From the NCBI GenBank assembly GCA_900470775.1, contig UCBZ01000001.1, positions 46,555 through 110,554 of the forward strand: 64,000 bases of DNA, given 5' to 3'. The DNA comes from Hyphomicrobiales bacterium. GTDB lineage: Bacteria > Pseudomonadota > Alphaproteobacteria > Rhizobiales > Beijerinckiaceae. The notes beneath the pieces were generated by a model. It made no database searches and was not told where the DNA came from. It worked only from the letters and a program-made list of their open reading frames with translations. This document shows, piece by piece, positions 31,376-39,176 of the stretch (within the stretch, counting starts at the first letter, position 1; each line of letters opens with the position of its first letter). A program made the translations under genes and the position numbers.

Positions 31376-32869
31376 TCAGCGGATTGCGGGCTGGCCGGTG
31401 AAAGCGGTTTCCGGCTTGTCCAGATAGGTGGTCCGCAGGGTGTCAGCGCGGCGCGGCGGCAGCGGCGCCCGCATATTGGTCGGCACTGAGGGCACGGTCG
31501 AGGCGACGGGTGCAGCAGCCTCGGCCGGCGGCTGCGATCCGCCGATCAGCGGCATGAAGCTGAGCGCGCGGCGATAGAAGGGCTGGCTCTCGTCGGATGC
31601 GGTGCCGAAGGAACCGGTCTGGCTTTCGGCAGCGACGGGAGCGGGCGACGCGGCGCCCGGCTGGATCCTGGCGAGCTGCGTCGCGGCCTGAGCGGCGGCA
31701 GGCTTGGGCCCCTCAGACTTGGCCCCCTCAGACTTGGGCGCCTCGGGCTTGATCGAGCCGGTCTTGTTGGCTTCGGGCTTGGTCGTATCGAGCCTGGCTG
31801 GCTCGACCTTGGCGACCTGCGGCTGGGCGGCGGCCGAGACGGCGGCGAGCACGGCCTCGTTATCGGCCGATTGCGCCCGGACGGTCGCCTTCGCCTTGCC
31901 CTTGTCGTCGAGGACGACGACCTGCGGGCCGATGGTCAGCGCGTCGGGACGGCTGACGCCGACATCACGCGAGGCCCAGGAGACCGAGCGGTTGAGCGAA
32001 TCGGAACCGCTGGCGACAAGCGCGGTCTTGAACGAGCTATGCTGGTCGCCGTCGTCATAGAGAAGCTTGATGGCGGGCGTGCCCCTGGCAACCAGGGCTG
32101 CGACCTGCATGTCGTCCTGCTGGCGCTTCTGCTGCACGGCCTGGGCGACCGAGGTGTCGCCGTTGCCGTTGAAGACATAGCGCCCGCCATTGACGCCGAC
32201 CTGGGGCTCGTCGCCGGTCACGTCGAAATAATCGGTGCCTTCCTTCAGGTTCTTCCAGAAGGCGATGTTGGAATCGAGCCGGTGCTTGGCGAGGTTCTCC
32301 GGCGTCATCCGGAATGGCAGCGCCTGCATCTGGACGGCCTTCTGGCCGGCATTCTGGGCCTCGCGGACGAGCGCATAGATCTCGCCGATCTGGTCGTCGG
32401 TCATCGAGTAGCAGCCGGCCGAGGAGCAGGCGCCATGCACCATCAGATGCGCGCCGGTGCGGCCATGCGAACGGTCATAGGCGTTGGGATAGCCCATGTT
32501 GAACGAGACGTAATAGGACGAGTTCGGGTTCATCTGCGCCGGGCTGATGGCGTAGAAGCCCTCGGGGGCCATGCGGTCGCCTTCGCGGATCTTCGGGCCG
32601 AGCTGGCCGGACCAGCGGCACATGGGATAAGACTTGAGCAGGGCGTACTGGCCGTTGGGCTTGCGCTTCCAGACCTCAAGCTCCGACTCCTTCTTGTAGG
32701 AGCGGATCAGCACGGGCTGGTCCTTGCTCATGCCCTTCTCGGCCATGAGGGTGTAGGTCGCCGACGGAATCGGGATGTGGTGGCGGGCGGAGCCGCGATA
32801 GCGGTCCTCCTCGCAGGCGCCCAGGGACAATGCAACAAAAGCCACGAGCGCGAGTTGCTTGAATGCCAC
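31376..32869 (-). CDS. L,D-transpeptidase (YkuD) lipoprotein with Pro/Lys-rich tail
   Basis: This 497-residue lipoprotein has a signal peptide with lipobox LGAC (Cys19). The YkuD catalytic core (about residues 50-160) carries the motif HGACSSAGCYSM with His145 and catalytic Cys153. Such enzymes make 3-3 peptidoglycan crosslinks or attach proteins to meso-diaminopimelate. The second half is low-complexity, with repeated KSEGAKSEGPKP-type units and Pro/Ala stretches that probably span the periplasm. The start is GTG 32869; no better ATG exists. It is upstream of the TorF-like porin on the same strand but with its own terminator. Confidence 0.9.
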   Translation of the reverse strand: MAFKQLALVAFVALSLGACEEDRYRGSARHHIPIPSATYTLMAEKGMSKDQPVLIRSYKKESELEVWKRKPNGQYALLKSYPMCRWSGQLGPKIREGDRMAPEGFYAISPAQMNPNSSYYVSFNMGYPNAYDRSHGRTGAHLMVHGACSSAGCYSMTDDQIGEIYALVREAQNAGQKAVQMQALPFRMTPENLAKHRLDSNIAFWKNLKEGTDYFDVTGDEPQVGVNGGRYVFNGNGDTSVAQAVQQKRQQDDMQVAALVARGTPAIKLLYDDGDQHSSFKTALVASGSDSLNRSVSWASRDVGVSRPDALTIGPQVVVLDDKGKAKATVRAQSADNEAVLAAVSAAAQPQVAKVEPARLDTTKPEANKTGSIKPEAPKSEGAKSEGPKPAAAQAATQLARIQPGAASPAPVAAESQTGSFGTASDESQPFYRRALSFMPLIGGSQPPAEAAAPVASTVPSVPTNMRAPLPPRRADTLRTTYLDKPETAFTGQPAIR

Positions 32870-33067
32870 GTCGTCAATCCCATCGAATGGCCGGCCAGGA
32901 GCGCGACCTGTGACTTCGCAAGACGGCCAAATTGTGCCGGCCGTCCCGTTTTAGAAGCGTTAGCCTTGAAGGTTCCTTACCACAGGGTCCGTGGTCTAGG
33001 CCACATGGTCAAGGCGGGGTTAATCGGCCGCCTGGTCTCCACGCTGTCGTAAGGAACCGGGCAGCCC

Positions 33068-34021
33068 TCAGAGATTGCGTCCGATCGCGAGGAATTTCGC
33101 CGCACGCTGATCGGCGATCTCGTCTGGCGAGAGCCCCGCCAGATCCGACAACGCCGAGGCCAGCGCATCGCCGGCCCGGCCCATGACGGCCTGCCGGTCG
33201 CGATGGGCGCCACCCGTTGGCTCGCTCACGATCCTGTCGATGACCCCGAACCTCAGCAGATCCTGCGCGGTGATCTTCATGCCGGTCGCGGCATCCTGGG
33301 CGCGGCCGGTGTCGCGCCAGAGGATGGAGGCCGCACCTTCAGGCGAGATCACCGAATAGATCGCGTGCTCGAGCATCATCACCCGGCTCGCGGCTGCGAT
33401 CGCGATGGCGCCGCCCGAGCCGCCCTCGCCGATCACCAGGGCGACACTGGGCGTGCGCAGACCGAGAAAGGCCTCGGTCGAGCGCGCGATCGCCTCGGCC
33501 TGACCACGCTCCTCGGCCTCGATGCCGGGATAGGCGCCGGCGGTATCGATGAAGCTCAGCACCGGAAGCCCGAAGCGGTCGGCGAGTTCGATCAGCCGGA
33601 CGGCTTTGCGGTAGCCCTCGGGCTTGGCCATGCCGAAATTGTGCCGGATGCGCGTCTCGGTCGAATCGCCCTTCTCCTGGCCGATGACGCAGACCGGCTC
33701 GCCGCGGAAGCGGCCGAAGCCGCCGACGATGGCCTCGTCCTCACCGAAGGCGCGGTCGCCGGCCAGCGGGGTGAACTCCTCGATCAGCGCGGCGCAGTAA
33801 TCCTTGAAATGCGGCCGCTGCGGATGGCGCGCAACCAGCGTCTTCTGCCACGGCGTCAGCGCGGCATAGAGATCCTTGAGCGCCTGGCTCGCCTTGGCAT
33901 CGAGCCGCTCGATCTCCTCGGACAGCGCATAGCCTTCGCCCTTGGCCTCGAGGCCACGCAGTTCGTCGGCCTTCGCCTCCAGTTCGGCGACCGGTTTCTC
34001 GAAATCCAGATAGCTTCGCAT
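33068..34021 (-). CDS. accA: Acetyl-CoA carboxylase carboxyltransferase subunit alpha
   Basis: AccA forms the carboxyltransferase with AccD, making malonyl-CoA for fatty-acid synthesis in the cytoplasm. The 317-residue product matches family length and has the blocks LDFEKPVAELEAKADEL, FGMAKPEGYRKAVRLIELAD, FIDTAGAYPGIEAEERGQAEA (quoted to its first part) and IGEGGSGGAIAI. Genes for AccD and the biotin subunits are not in the window. It stands alone, with about 200 bp to the L,D-transpeptidase start and 110 bp to the methyltransferase stop. Confidence 0.98.
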   Translation of the reverse strand: MRSYLDFEKPVAELEAKADELRGLEAKGEGYALSEEIERLDAKASQALKDLYAALTPWQKTLVARHPQRPHFKDYCAALIEEFTPLAGDRAFGEDEAIVGGFGRFRGEPVCVIGQEKGDSTETRIRHNFGMAKPEGYRKAVRLIELADRFGLPVLSFIDTAGAYPGIEAEERGQAEAIARSTEAFLGLRTPSVALVIGEGGSGGAIAIAAASRVMMLEHAIYSVISPEGAASILWRDTGRAQDAATGMKITAQDLLRFGVIDRIVSEPTGGAHRDRQAVMGRAGDALASALSDLAGLSPDEIADQRAAKFLAIGRNL

Positions 34022-34130
34022 CGTGATCCAGTTTCAGGTTCCGCGCCGGGACGATTCCGGCGCGTCAAAGCGTCATGCGGAACCGGGCTCGCGAAAAGCG
34101 GCGGACCTTGGCCGCGCTCTCGCGAGCTTG

Positions 34131-34898
34131 TCAACCCGGCGGCGTGCCGTCGCGGGCATTGCCATTGCGCGGTGTCGGGGTCGGCTGGGGCAACAGGATC
34201 GGCCGGAAGGCAAAGCTGCGGCGGGTCGCGCGCAGCGGGATGCGACGGTAGACCTGCTTGGTCGCGTCGATCACATGGACGCCGGCGAAGGGCAGGGAGA
34301 GGCCGGCCCCGACCCGCTCCCAGGCCGCGGCCGAGCGCATCAGCACACGCCGGCGCAGCGGCGGGACATAAAGCGCTTCGGCCCAGTTCTCGGGTGAGAA
34401 TTCCGCGCTCCGCATCAGAGCTTCAAGCTGCGAGCGGCTGAAGGGACGGCCCTGGCCGAAGGGCGTGCCGTCCATGCGGGCCCAGAGGCCGCGCCGGTTG
34501 GGCACCACCAGAATCATCCGCCCGCCGGGCGACAGCACCCGCCCCGCCTCCTCGATCAGATCCTCGGGGCTTTCCGTTTCCTCCAGCGCGTGGACGAGCA
34601 CGACCCGGTCGATCGAGGCCGTCGGCAGCGGCAGCAGGGTCGGCTCGACCAGCGCCGAGGCGGACAGGCCGTCGGAGGGCCAGTTCACCACGCCCTGCGC
34701 CGCCGGCATGAAGGCGATCACCCGCTCGGCATTGACGCCGAGCACCGAGAGATAGGGCGTCGAGAAGCCCAGTCCGAGCACGCGCTGCCTGGCGCAATCG
34801 GGCCAGAAGCGCAGCATCGCCGTGCCGATGAAGCGCCGCGCCACATGGCCGAGCGGGCTGGCATAGAAGGCGCGCAGGTCGACGACGTCGAGGGACAT
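34131..34898 (-). CDS. Class I SAM-dependent methyltransferase
   Basis: This 255-residue protein has a Rossmann-type methyltransferase core: a glycine-rich region GLGFSTPYLSVLG, then LPTASIDRVVLVHALEETES and a conserved GRVLSPGGRMILVVPNRRGLWARMD, quoted in part. The C-terminal basic segment (YRRIPLRATRRSFAFRP) may bind nucleic acid or membrane. The substrate is unknown. The start ATG 34898 gives a normal N-terminus; longer upstream frames do not. It diverges from the MBL hydrolase gene, a pairing I recall as common in Hyphomicrobiales. Confidence 0.85.
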   Translation of the reverse strand: MSLDVVDLRAFYASPLGHVARRFIGTAMLRFWPDCARQRVLGLGFSTPYLSVLGVNAERVIAFMPAAQGVVNWPSDGLSASALVEPTLLPLPTASIDRVVLVHALEETESPEDLIEEAGRVLSPGGRMILVVPNRRGLWARMDGTPFGQGRPFSRSQLEALMRSAEFSPENWAEALYVPPLRRRVLMRSAAAWERVGAGLSLPFAGVHVIDATKQVYRRIPLRATRRSFAFRPILLPQPTPTPRNGNARDGTPPG

Positions 34899-35048
34899 GA
34901 GCGTGAGATGGAACGGCGGGGCGGCCAAAGCAAGGGCGCTGCTGCCGAAGTCAGCGCTGCGGCCGAACGACCGTTGGCGGTCGAGACTGGCTTCCGGCCG
35001 CTCCATTCGCTATTCGCCAATGGGTCAGCCTGTTTTCCGGAGCCTCCC

Positions 35049-35813
35049 ATGCCGCTCGACCTTCACGTCTTCCGCACGCTCAGTGACAATGCCGGCGCGT
35101 TGATCCACGACCCCGCGACCGGAGCTTGTGCGGCCGTCGACGTTCCCGATGCCGGGCAGGTCATGGCGGCGGCGAAGGCCAAGGGCTGGACGATCAGCGA
35201 GATCTTCGTCACCCACGCCCATGCCGACCACACGCAAGGCGTGGCCGAGCTGAAGCAGGCGACCGGCGCGAAGGTCTGCGGACCGGCGGATTCCGCTGAC
35301 TCCGCCCCGCTCGACCGCATCATCGGCGAGGGCGATGTGGTGTTCCTGGGCAGCGACGGCTTCGAGATCTGGCATACGCCGGGCCATTCCGCCGGGCATC
35401 TCAGCTTCGTCTCGCGCAGCGCGAAGCTGGCACTGGTCGGCGACGTCGTCTTCGTCATGGGCTGCGGGCGGGTCCAGCCCGGCCAGATGGCGGCGATGTG
35501 GACCTCGCTGTCGCGACTGATCGCCCTGCCCGGCGACATCCGCCTGCTCGGCGGGCACGACTACACCCTCTCCAACGCCCGCTTCGCCGCCGCGATGGAG
35601 CCGGCCAATGCGGCGCTGACGGCAAGGCTGGCCGAGGCCGAGGCGGCCAAGGCGAGCGGGCGCTTCTGGGCGCTGACCACCGTGGCGGAGGAAGCCGCGA
35701 CCAATCCGTTCTTCCGGGCGGGCGAGGGCGCGCTGGGCGCGGCGGTCGGTCTCGTCGGGGCGCCGGCCGGCGATGTGTTTGCCGCGCTGCGCGAAGCCAA
35801 GAACCGGTTCTGA
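35049..35813 (+). CDS. gloB: Hydroxyacylglutathione hydrolase (glyoxalase II), MBL fold
   Basis: This 254-residue metallo-beta-lactamase-fold hydrolase would complete methylglyoxal detoxification by hydrolysing S-lactoylglutathione. The metal motif THAHADHTQG (His56, His58, Asp60, His61), HTPGHSAGH (His113) and the bridging Asp132 in LVGDVVF are present, along with GGHDYTLSN near residue 175. The C-terminal HAGH domain is present (LTTVAEEAATNPFFR). Length fits GloB. It heads a short run with a cupin gene and a GNAT gene. Confidence 0.93.
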   Translation: MPLDLHVFRTLSDNAGALIHDPATGACAAVDVPDAGQVMAAAKAKGWTISEIFVTHAHADHTQGVAELKQATGAKVCGPADSADSAPLDRIIGEGDVVFLGSDGFEIWHTPGHSAGHLSFVSRSAKLALVGDVVFVMGCGRVQPGQMAAMWTSLSRLIALPGDIRLLGGHDYTLSNARFAAAMEPANAALTARLAEAEAAKASGRFWALTTVAEEAATNPFFRAGEGALGAAVGLVGAPAGDVFAALREAKNRF

Positions 35814-35825
35814 GAGGGCGGCTCG

Positions 35826-36281
35826 ATGAAGCTGGATGGCCTGACCGCTGCCGAGGTGATCCGCCTGCTCGATCTGAAGCCGCATCCCGAGGGCGGGCAT
35901 TACCGCGAGACCTTTCGCGATCCGCGTGAAGCGGATGGGCGCAGCGTCTCGACGGCGATCTATTATCTCCTCGACACCGGCGAAACCTCCGAATGGCACC
36001 GCGTCGATGCCGCCGAGATCTGGCACCATTACGCCGGTGCGCCGCTTGTGATCAGCGTCTCGTCCAACGGGCATGACGCCTCGGCGCATCATCTTGGCAC
36101 CGACCTTGCCGCAGGCCAGCGGCCGCAATTCGTCGTGCCGGCTGGCTGGTGGCAGAGCGCGACCTCGCTCGGAGCCTGGACGCTGGTCGGCTGCACGGTC
36201 GCGCCGGGCTTCGTCTTCGAGGCATTCGAGATGGCGCCGCCCGGCTGGCGGCCGACTCCGCGCAAGCCCGGAGGAGCGTGA
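35826..36281 (+). CDS. Cupin domain protein (DUF985 type)
   Basis: This is a 151-residue small beta-barrel protein of the cupin_5/DUF985 family. Hallmarks are LKPHPEGGHYRETFRD, STAIYYLLDTGETSEWHRVD, AEIWHHYAGAPL and VPAGWWQSA. His residues in the EWHRVDAAEIWHHY segment probably bind metal or form the pocket. The family function is not established. GAGAGG precedes the ATG, and the gene lies 12 bases after gloB and overlaps the next start by one base, so the three are likely co-transcribed. Confidence 0.88.
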   Translation: MKLDGLTAAEVIRLLDLKPHPEGGHYRETFRDPREADGRSVSTAIYYLLDTGETSEWHRVDAAEIWHHYAGAPLVISVSSNGHDASAHHLGTDLAAGQRPQFVVPAGWWQSATSLGAWTLVGCTVAPGFVFEAFEMAPPGWRPTPRKPGGA

Positions 36282-37078
36282 TGGCTGAGTTTCAGAAGGG
36301 GCTCAGTCAGGACGGCGTCGATCAAAGCGATCTCGGCCTCGTGCTCGACTGCGAGCGGCGCATCGTCAATGCCTGGCCGTCGCCGGCGACGCTTTTGATC
36401 GGCGACTGGGTGGTGCGCTTCGCCAGCGGCTATTCGGGCCGGGCCAACTCGGCCTCGCCGCTGAAACCAGGCGCTGAGCTCGACGAGGCGACGCTGGCGT
36501 TGATCGAGGAGCTCTACCGGGCCGATGGGCTGCCGCCCTGCATCCGCCTGACGCCGCTGGTCGGCGAGGCGACGCGGGCAGCGGTTTTGGCGCGCGGCTA
36601 CCGGGTCAAGGATGCCTCCTTCGGCCTGATCCGAGCGCTCGCCGATCTCGTGCCCGAAGCCGAGCCCGAGCTTGAGATCGAGGCACGCCCGAGCCAGGAG
36701 TGGATCGCCGGCGTCGCGGCGCGACAGACCGGCATCAAGCAGGATGTCGACAAGCTTGCTGCGATCGTCGACGCAGTGCGTCTGCCGGCGGCCTTTGCGA
36801 CCTGGATGGTCGCGGGCGAGTCGGTCGCCTTCGGGATGGCTGTGGCCGAGCGCGGCATGGCCGAGATCGGCAGCGTCGTCGTCGACCCCGCCCATCGCGG
36901 CCATGGCTTCGGCCGGCGTCTGGTCGGCGGACTGATGGGCTGGGCCCGCGCGATGGACTGCGAACAGGCCTATCTCCAGGTCGACCAGACCAACGCGGTC
37001 GCGCTTGGGCTCTATGGCAGCCTCGGCTTCCGCCAGCTCTACGCCTATGAGACGCGGGTGCTCGATCTGGGCGCGTGA
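36281..37078 (+). CDS. GNAT-family N-acetyltransferase
   Basis: This 265-residue protein has a C-terminal GNAT domain (about residues 150-260) with the acetyl-CoA loop VVVDPAHRGHGFGRRLVGGL and a C-terminal block QVDQTNAVALGLYGSLGF. The first half looks like a second, degenerate GNAT-type fold. The substrate is unknown. The ATG overlaps the cupin stop (TGATG) with GGAGG upstream, indicating coupling. The gene ends at a family-D palindrome. Confidence 0.88.
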   Translation: MAEFQKGLSQDGVDQSDLGLVLDCERRIVNAWPSPATLLIGDWVVRFASGYSGRANSASPLKPGAELDEATLALIEELYRADGLPPCIRLTPLVGEATRAAVLARGYRVKDASFGLIRALADLVPEAEPELEIEARPSQEWIAGVAARQTGIKQDVDKLAAIVDAVRLPAAFATWMVAGESVAFGMAVAERGMAEIGSVVVDPAHRGHGFGRRLVGGLMGWARAMDCEQAYLQVDQTNAVALGLYGSLGFRQLYAYETRVLDLGA

Positions 37079-37083
37079 GCACC

Positions 37084-37176
37084 CGTCATTCTCGGGCTTG
37101 ACCCGAGAATCTCCGGCCGGATGAGGCGCCGGAGACCTCTGGTCACGAGATGCTCGGGTCGAGCCCGAGCATGACG
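37084..37176. repeat. Palindromic intergenic element, family D
   Basis: A 93-bp element lies between the convergent GNAT and amidohydrolase genes. Ends are CGTCAT and ATGACG. Two side hairpins are ATTCTCGGG-cttga-CCCGAGAAT (37088-37110) and ATGCTCGGG-tcgag-CCCGAGCAT (37150-37172). A middle stem pairs TCTCCGGC with GCCGGAGA. It shares its plan with 3429-3536 and 7918-8012. Confidence 0.85.
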
Positions 37177-37186
37177 CCGTTTTTGC

Positions 37187-38422
37187 TCAACCCAGGCTCG
37201 CCCGCTTCATGAAGGCGCCGCCCTTCATGATCAGCGGCATGTGCTTGCCCTGGCGGGTCAGCAGCGACAGGTCCTTGAGCGGGTCGCCATCCACGACGAT
37301 CAGGTCGGCGTGGGCGCCGGCCGCGATCGTGCCGATCTTGCCTTCGAGCTTGAGCAGCTTGGCCGCGACATGGGTGGCCGAGCCGATGACCTCATGAGCC
37401 GGCAGCGCCCGGCCGCGAATGACGAACTCTTCCGACTGGTATTTGTGCATCTCGCCGAGCAGGTCGGAGCCATAGGCCATGGCGAGACCGGCCTTCTTCA
37501 TGATCGCGAGCGAATTCATGCCGGCCGAGCGCACGACATCGACCTTCGCGACCGAATCCGGCGGGAAGCCGAGCTTGGGGCCGTCCGAGACCAGTTTGTC
37601 ATAGGTGACGAGCGTCGGCACCGCGACCGCGCCCTTGGAGGCTGCGAGCTTCGCGGTCTCGGCCTCGATCAGGTTGCAGTGTTCGAGCGAATGCACGCCG
37701 GCCTCGACGCAGCGGCGGATCGCCTCGTCGGTGTAGACATGGGCGGAGACATAGGTGCCGGCCATGCGGGCTTCCTCGACGATCGCCTCCAGCTCGCTGA
37801 CGGAGAAGCCGAGGAAATGGATCGGGTCCGTCGGCGAGGCGCAGCCGCCATTGGCCATGATCTTGATGAAGTCGGCGCCGCCCTTGATCTCCTCGCGCGC
37901 GCCGCGGCGGACCTGGTCGAGCCCGTCGCAGATGCGCCCGAGCGCGCCGAGCCGGTGGCGCGTCAGCGGCGTGGTCGCATCGTCATAGCGGCCGCGGAAA
38001 TCGGCATGGCCGCCGGTCTGGCTCAGCGCCTTGCCGGAGATGACGAGGCGCGGCGTCGGGAAATGGCCTTCCTCGGTCGCCTGCTTCAGGCCGAAATCGG
38101 CGCCGCCGACATCGCGCACCGTGGTGAAACCGCGCATCAGCATATCCCGCATGATCACGAAGGAGCGTGCTGTGACGAGCGAATCCGGCAGCATCGCATT
38201 CTTGCCGAGATCGGCAACGCCGGCCACGACATGGACATGCGCGTCGATCAGGCCGGGCATCAGGGTCTTGCCCTTGAGGTCGACGATTTTGGCCTTGGCC
38301 GAGGTCACCGACTTGCCGACCTCGCGGATCGTGCCGCCCTCGACGAGAACGCTGACGGGAGCGCCGGCTTCGGGCGCGGTGCCGTCGACGATGCGGGCAT
38401 TGGTGAAGAGCGTGCTGGCCAT
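37187..38422 (-). CDS. Metal-dependent amidohydrolase (imidazolonepropionase/prolidase-like)
   Basis: This 411-residue member of the amidohydrolase superfamily has the metal motif LIDAHVHVVAG (His62, His64), a likely carbamylated or bridging Lys in GGADFIKIMANGG, the His ligands in YVSAHVYTDEA and GVHSLEHCNLI, and the catalytic Asp in AMAYGSDLLGEM. It resembles the clade that includes Xaa-Pro dipeptidases and organophosphate or carbamate hydrolases, so peptide or amide hydrolysis is likely, but the substrate is open. No signal peptide, so cytoplasmic. A DUF2938 gene begins 520 bp upstream on the same strand. Confidence 0.9.
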   Translation of the reverse strand: MASTLFTNARIVDGTAPEAGAPVSVLVEGGTIREVGKSVTSAKAKIVDLKGKTLMPGLIDAHVHVVAGVADLGKNAMLPDSLVTARSFVIMRDMLMRGFTTVRDVGGADFGLKQATEEGHFPTPRLVISGKALSQTGGHADFRGRYDDATTPLTRHRLGALGRICDGLDQVRRGAREEIKGGADFIKIMANGGCASPTDPIHFLGFSVSELEAIVEEARMAGTYVSAHVYTDEAIRRCVEAGVHSLEHCNLIEAETAKLAASKGAVAVPTLVTYDKLVSDGPKLGFPPDSVAKVDVVRSAGMNSLAIMKKAGLAMAYGSDLLGEMHKYQSEEFVIRGRALPAHEVIGSATHVAAKLLKLEGKIGTIAAGAHADLIVVDGDPLKDLSLLTRQGKHMPLIMKGGAFMKRASLG

Positions 38423-38456
38423 GATCTTGGTCTCTGCAGGAGTTCCGAAAGGGGAT

Positions 38457-38936
38457 TTAGCGGGTGAGCAGCGCCGTGCCGTAGAGGCCGATGGCGAAGA
38501 CGATATGGCCGATGATGTTCATCAGCCGGATGCGGTTGGCGTTGGGCCGCTTCGAGGCCGCGATGCCGGCGCCCATGCCGGGCGCCAGGATGAACCAGCC
38601 ACAGCCGACCGTGGCGAGTCCGACGATCAGCGCCGGCAGGAAGGTCGGGTTATAGGCCCAGGTGACGCCCCAGATCGCCAGGACGATGCCGGCGAAGAGG
38701 ATGCCGACGGCGTAGTGGAAGGCCCAGCCGATGGCGAGCTCGTTTGCGACCGGCTCGGCCTTGGCAATGTCCTCATGGACCATCTGCCCGCGCAGGAGAT
38801 GAACGAGCCAGCGCCCGGGCATCGCCCAGTTCGTCGGCGGCCAGCCGATGGTGCGCTTCAAGACCTGCCCCCAGAGATCGAGCAGCACGGTCGCGCCGAC
38901 GCCAATCAGCACCGCACGAACGATCAAATCCACCAT
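38457..38936 (-). CDS. DUF2938 family membrane protein
   Basis: This is a 159-residue protein with four predicted membrane segments (about residues 5-20, 70-90, 95-118 and 138-156). The conserved motif is GWPPTNWAMPGRW followed by GQMVHEDIAKAEPVANELAIGW, quoted in part. The family is of unknown function. It ends 34 bases before the ATG of the amidohydrolase gene on the same strand, so the order of transcription is DUF2938 then amidohydrolase, possibly one unit. Upstream is a 240-bp gap shared with the divergent ROK gene in which I see no clear site. Confidence 0.82.
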   Translation of the reverse strand: MVDLIVRAVLIGVGATVLLDLWGQVLKRTIGWPPTNWAMPGRWLVHLLRGQMVHEDIAKAEPVANELAIGWAFHYAVGILFAGIVLAIWGVTWAYNPTFLPALIVGLATVGCGWFILAPGMGAGIAASKRPNANRIRLMNIIGHIVFAIGLYGTALLTR

Positions 38937-39176
38937 GTCATCCCCCCGGAGCGCGGAAGCCCGGCCCCCGTCCTTAGCGCCGGTTCACGGCGTCGTTTGC
39001 AGTGAGGCCCATGGAGCGGTGATCCGCCCGGCGGGTCAACCGGTGAGGCTTTCGAAAATGCCGCGACCGGCGCAGGCGCGCCATGCGCCAGGCGCTGCCG
39101 CCGGGCGACGCGCCGGGTTGGAACATCGCCAGCATCGAGGGGTTGCCCCAGTCGAAGCAGGCTTGGGGAGAACGAC

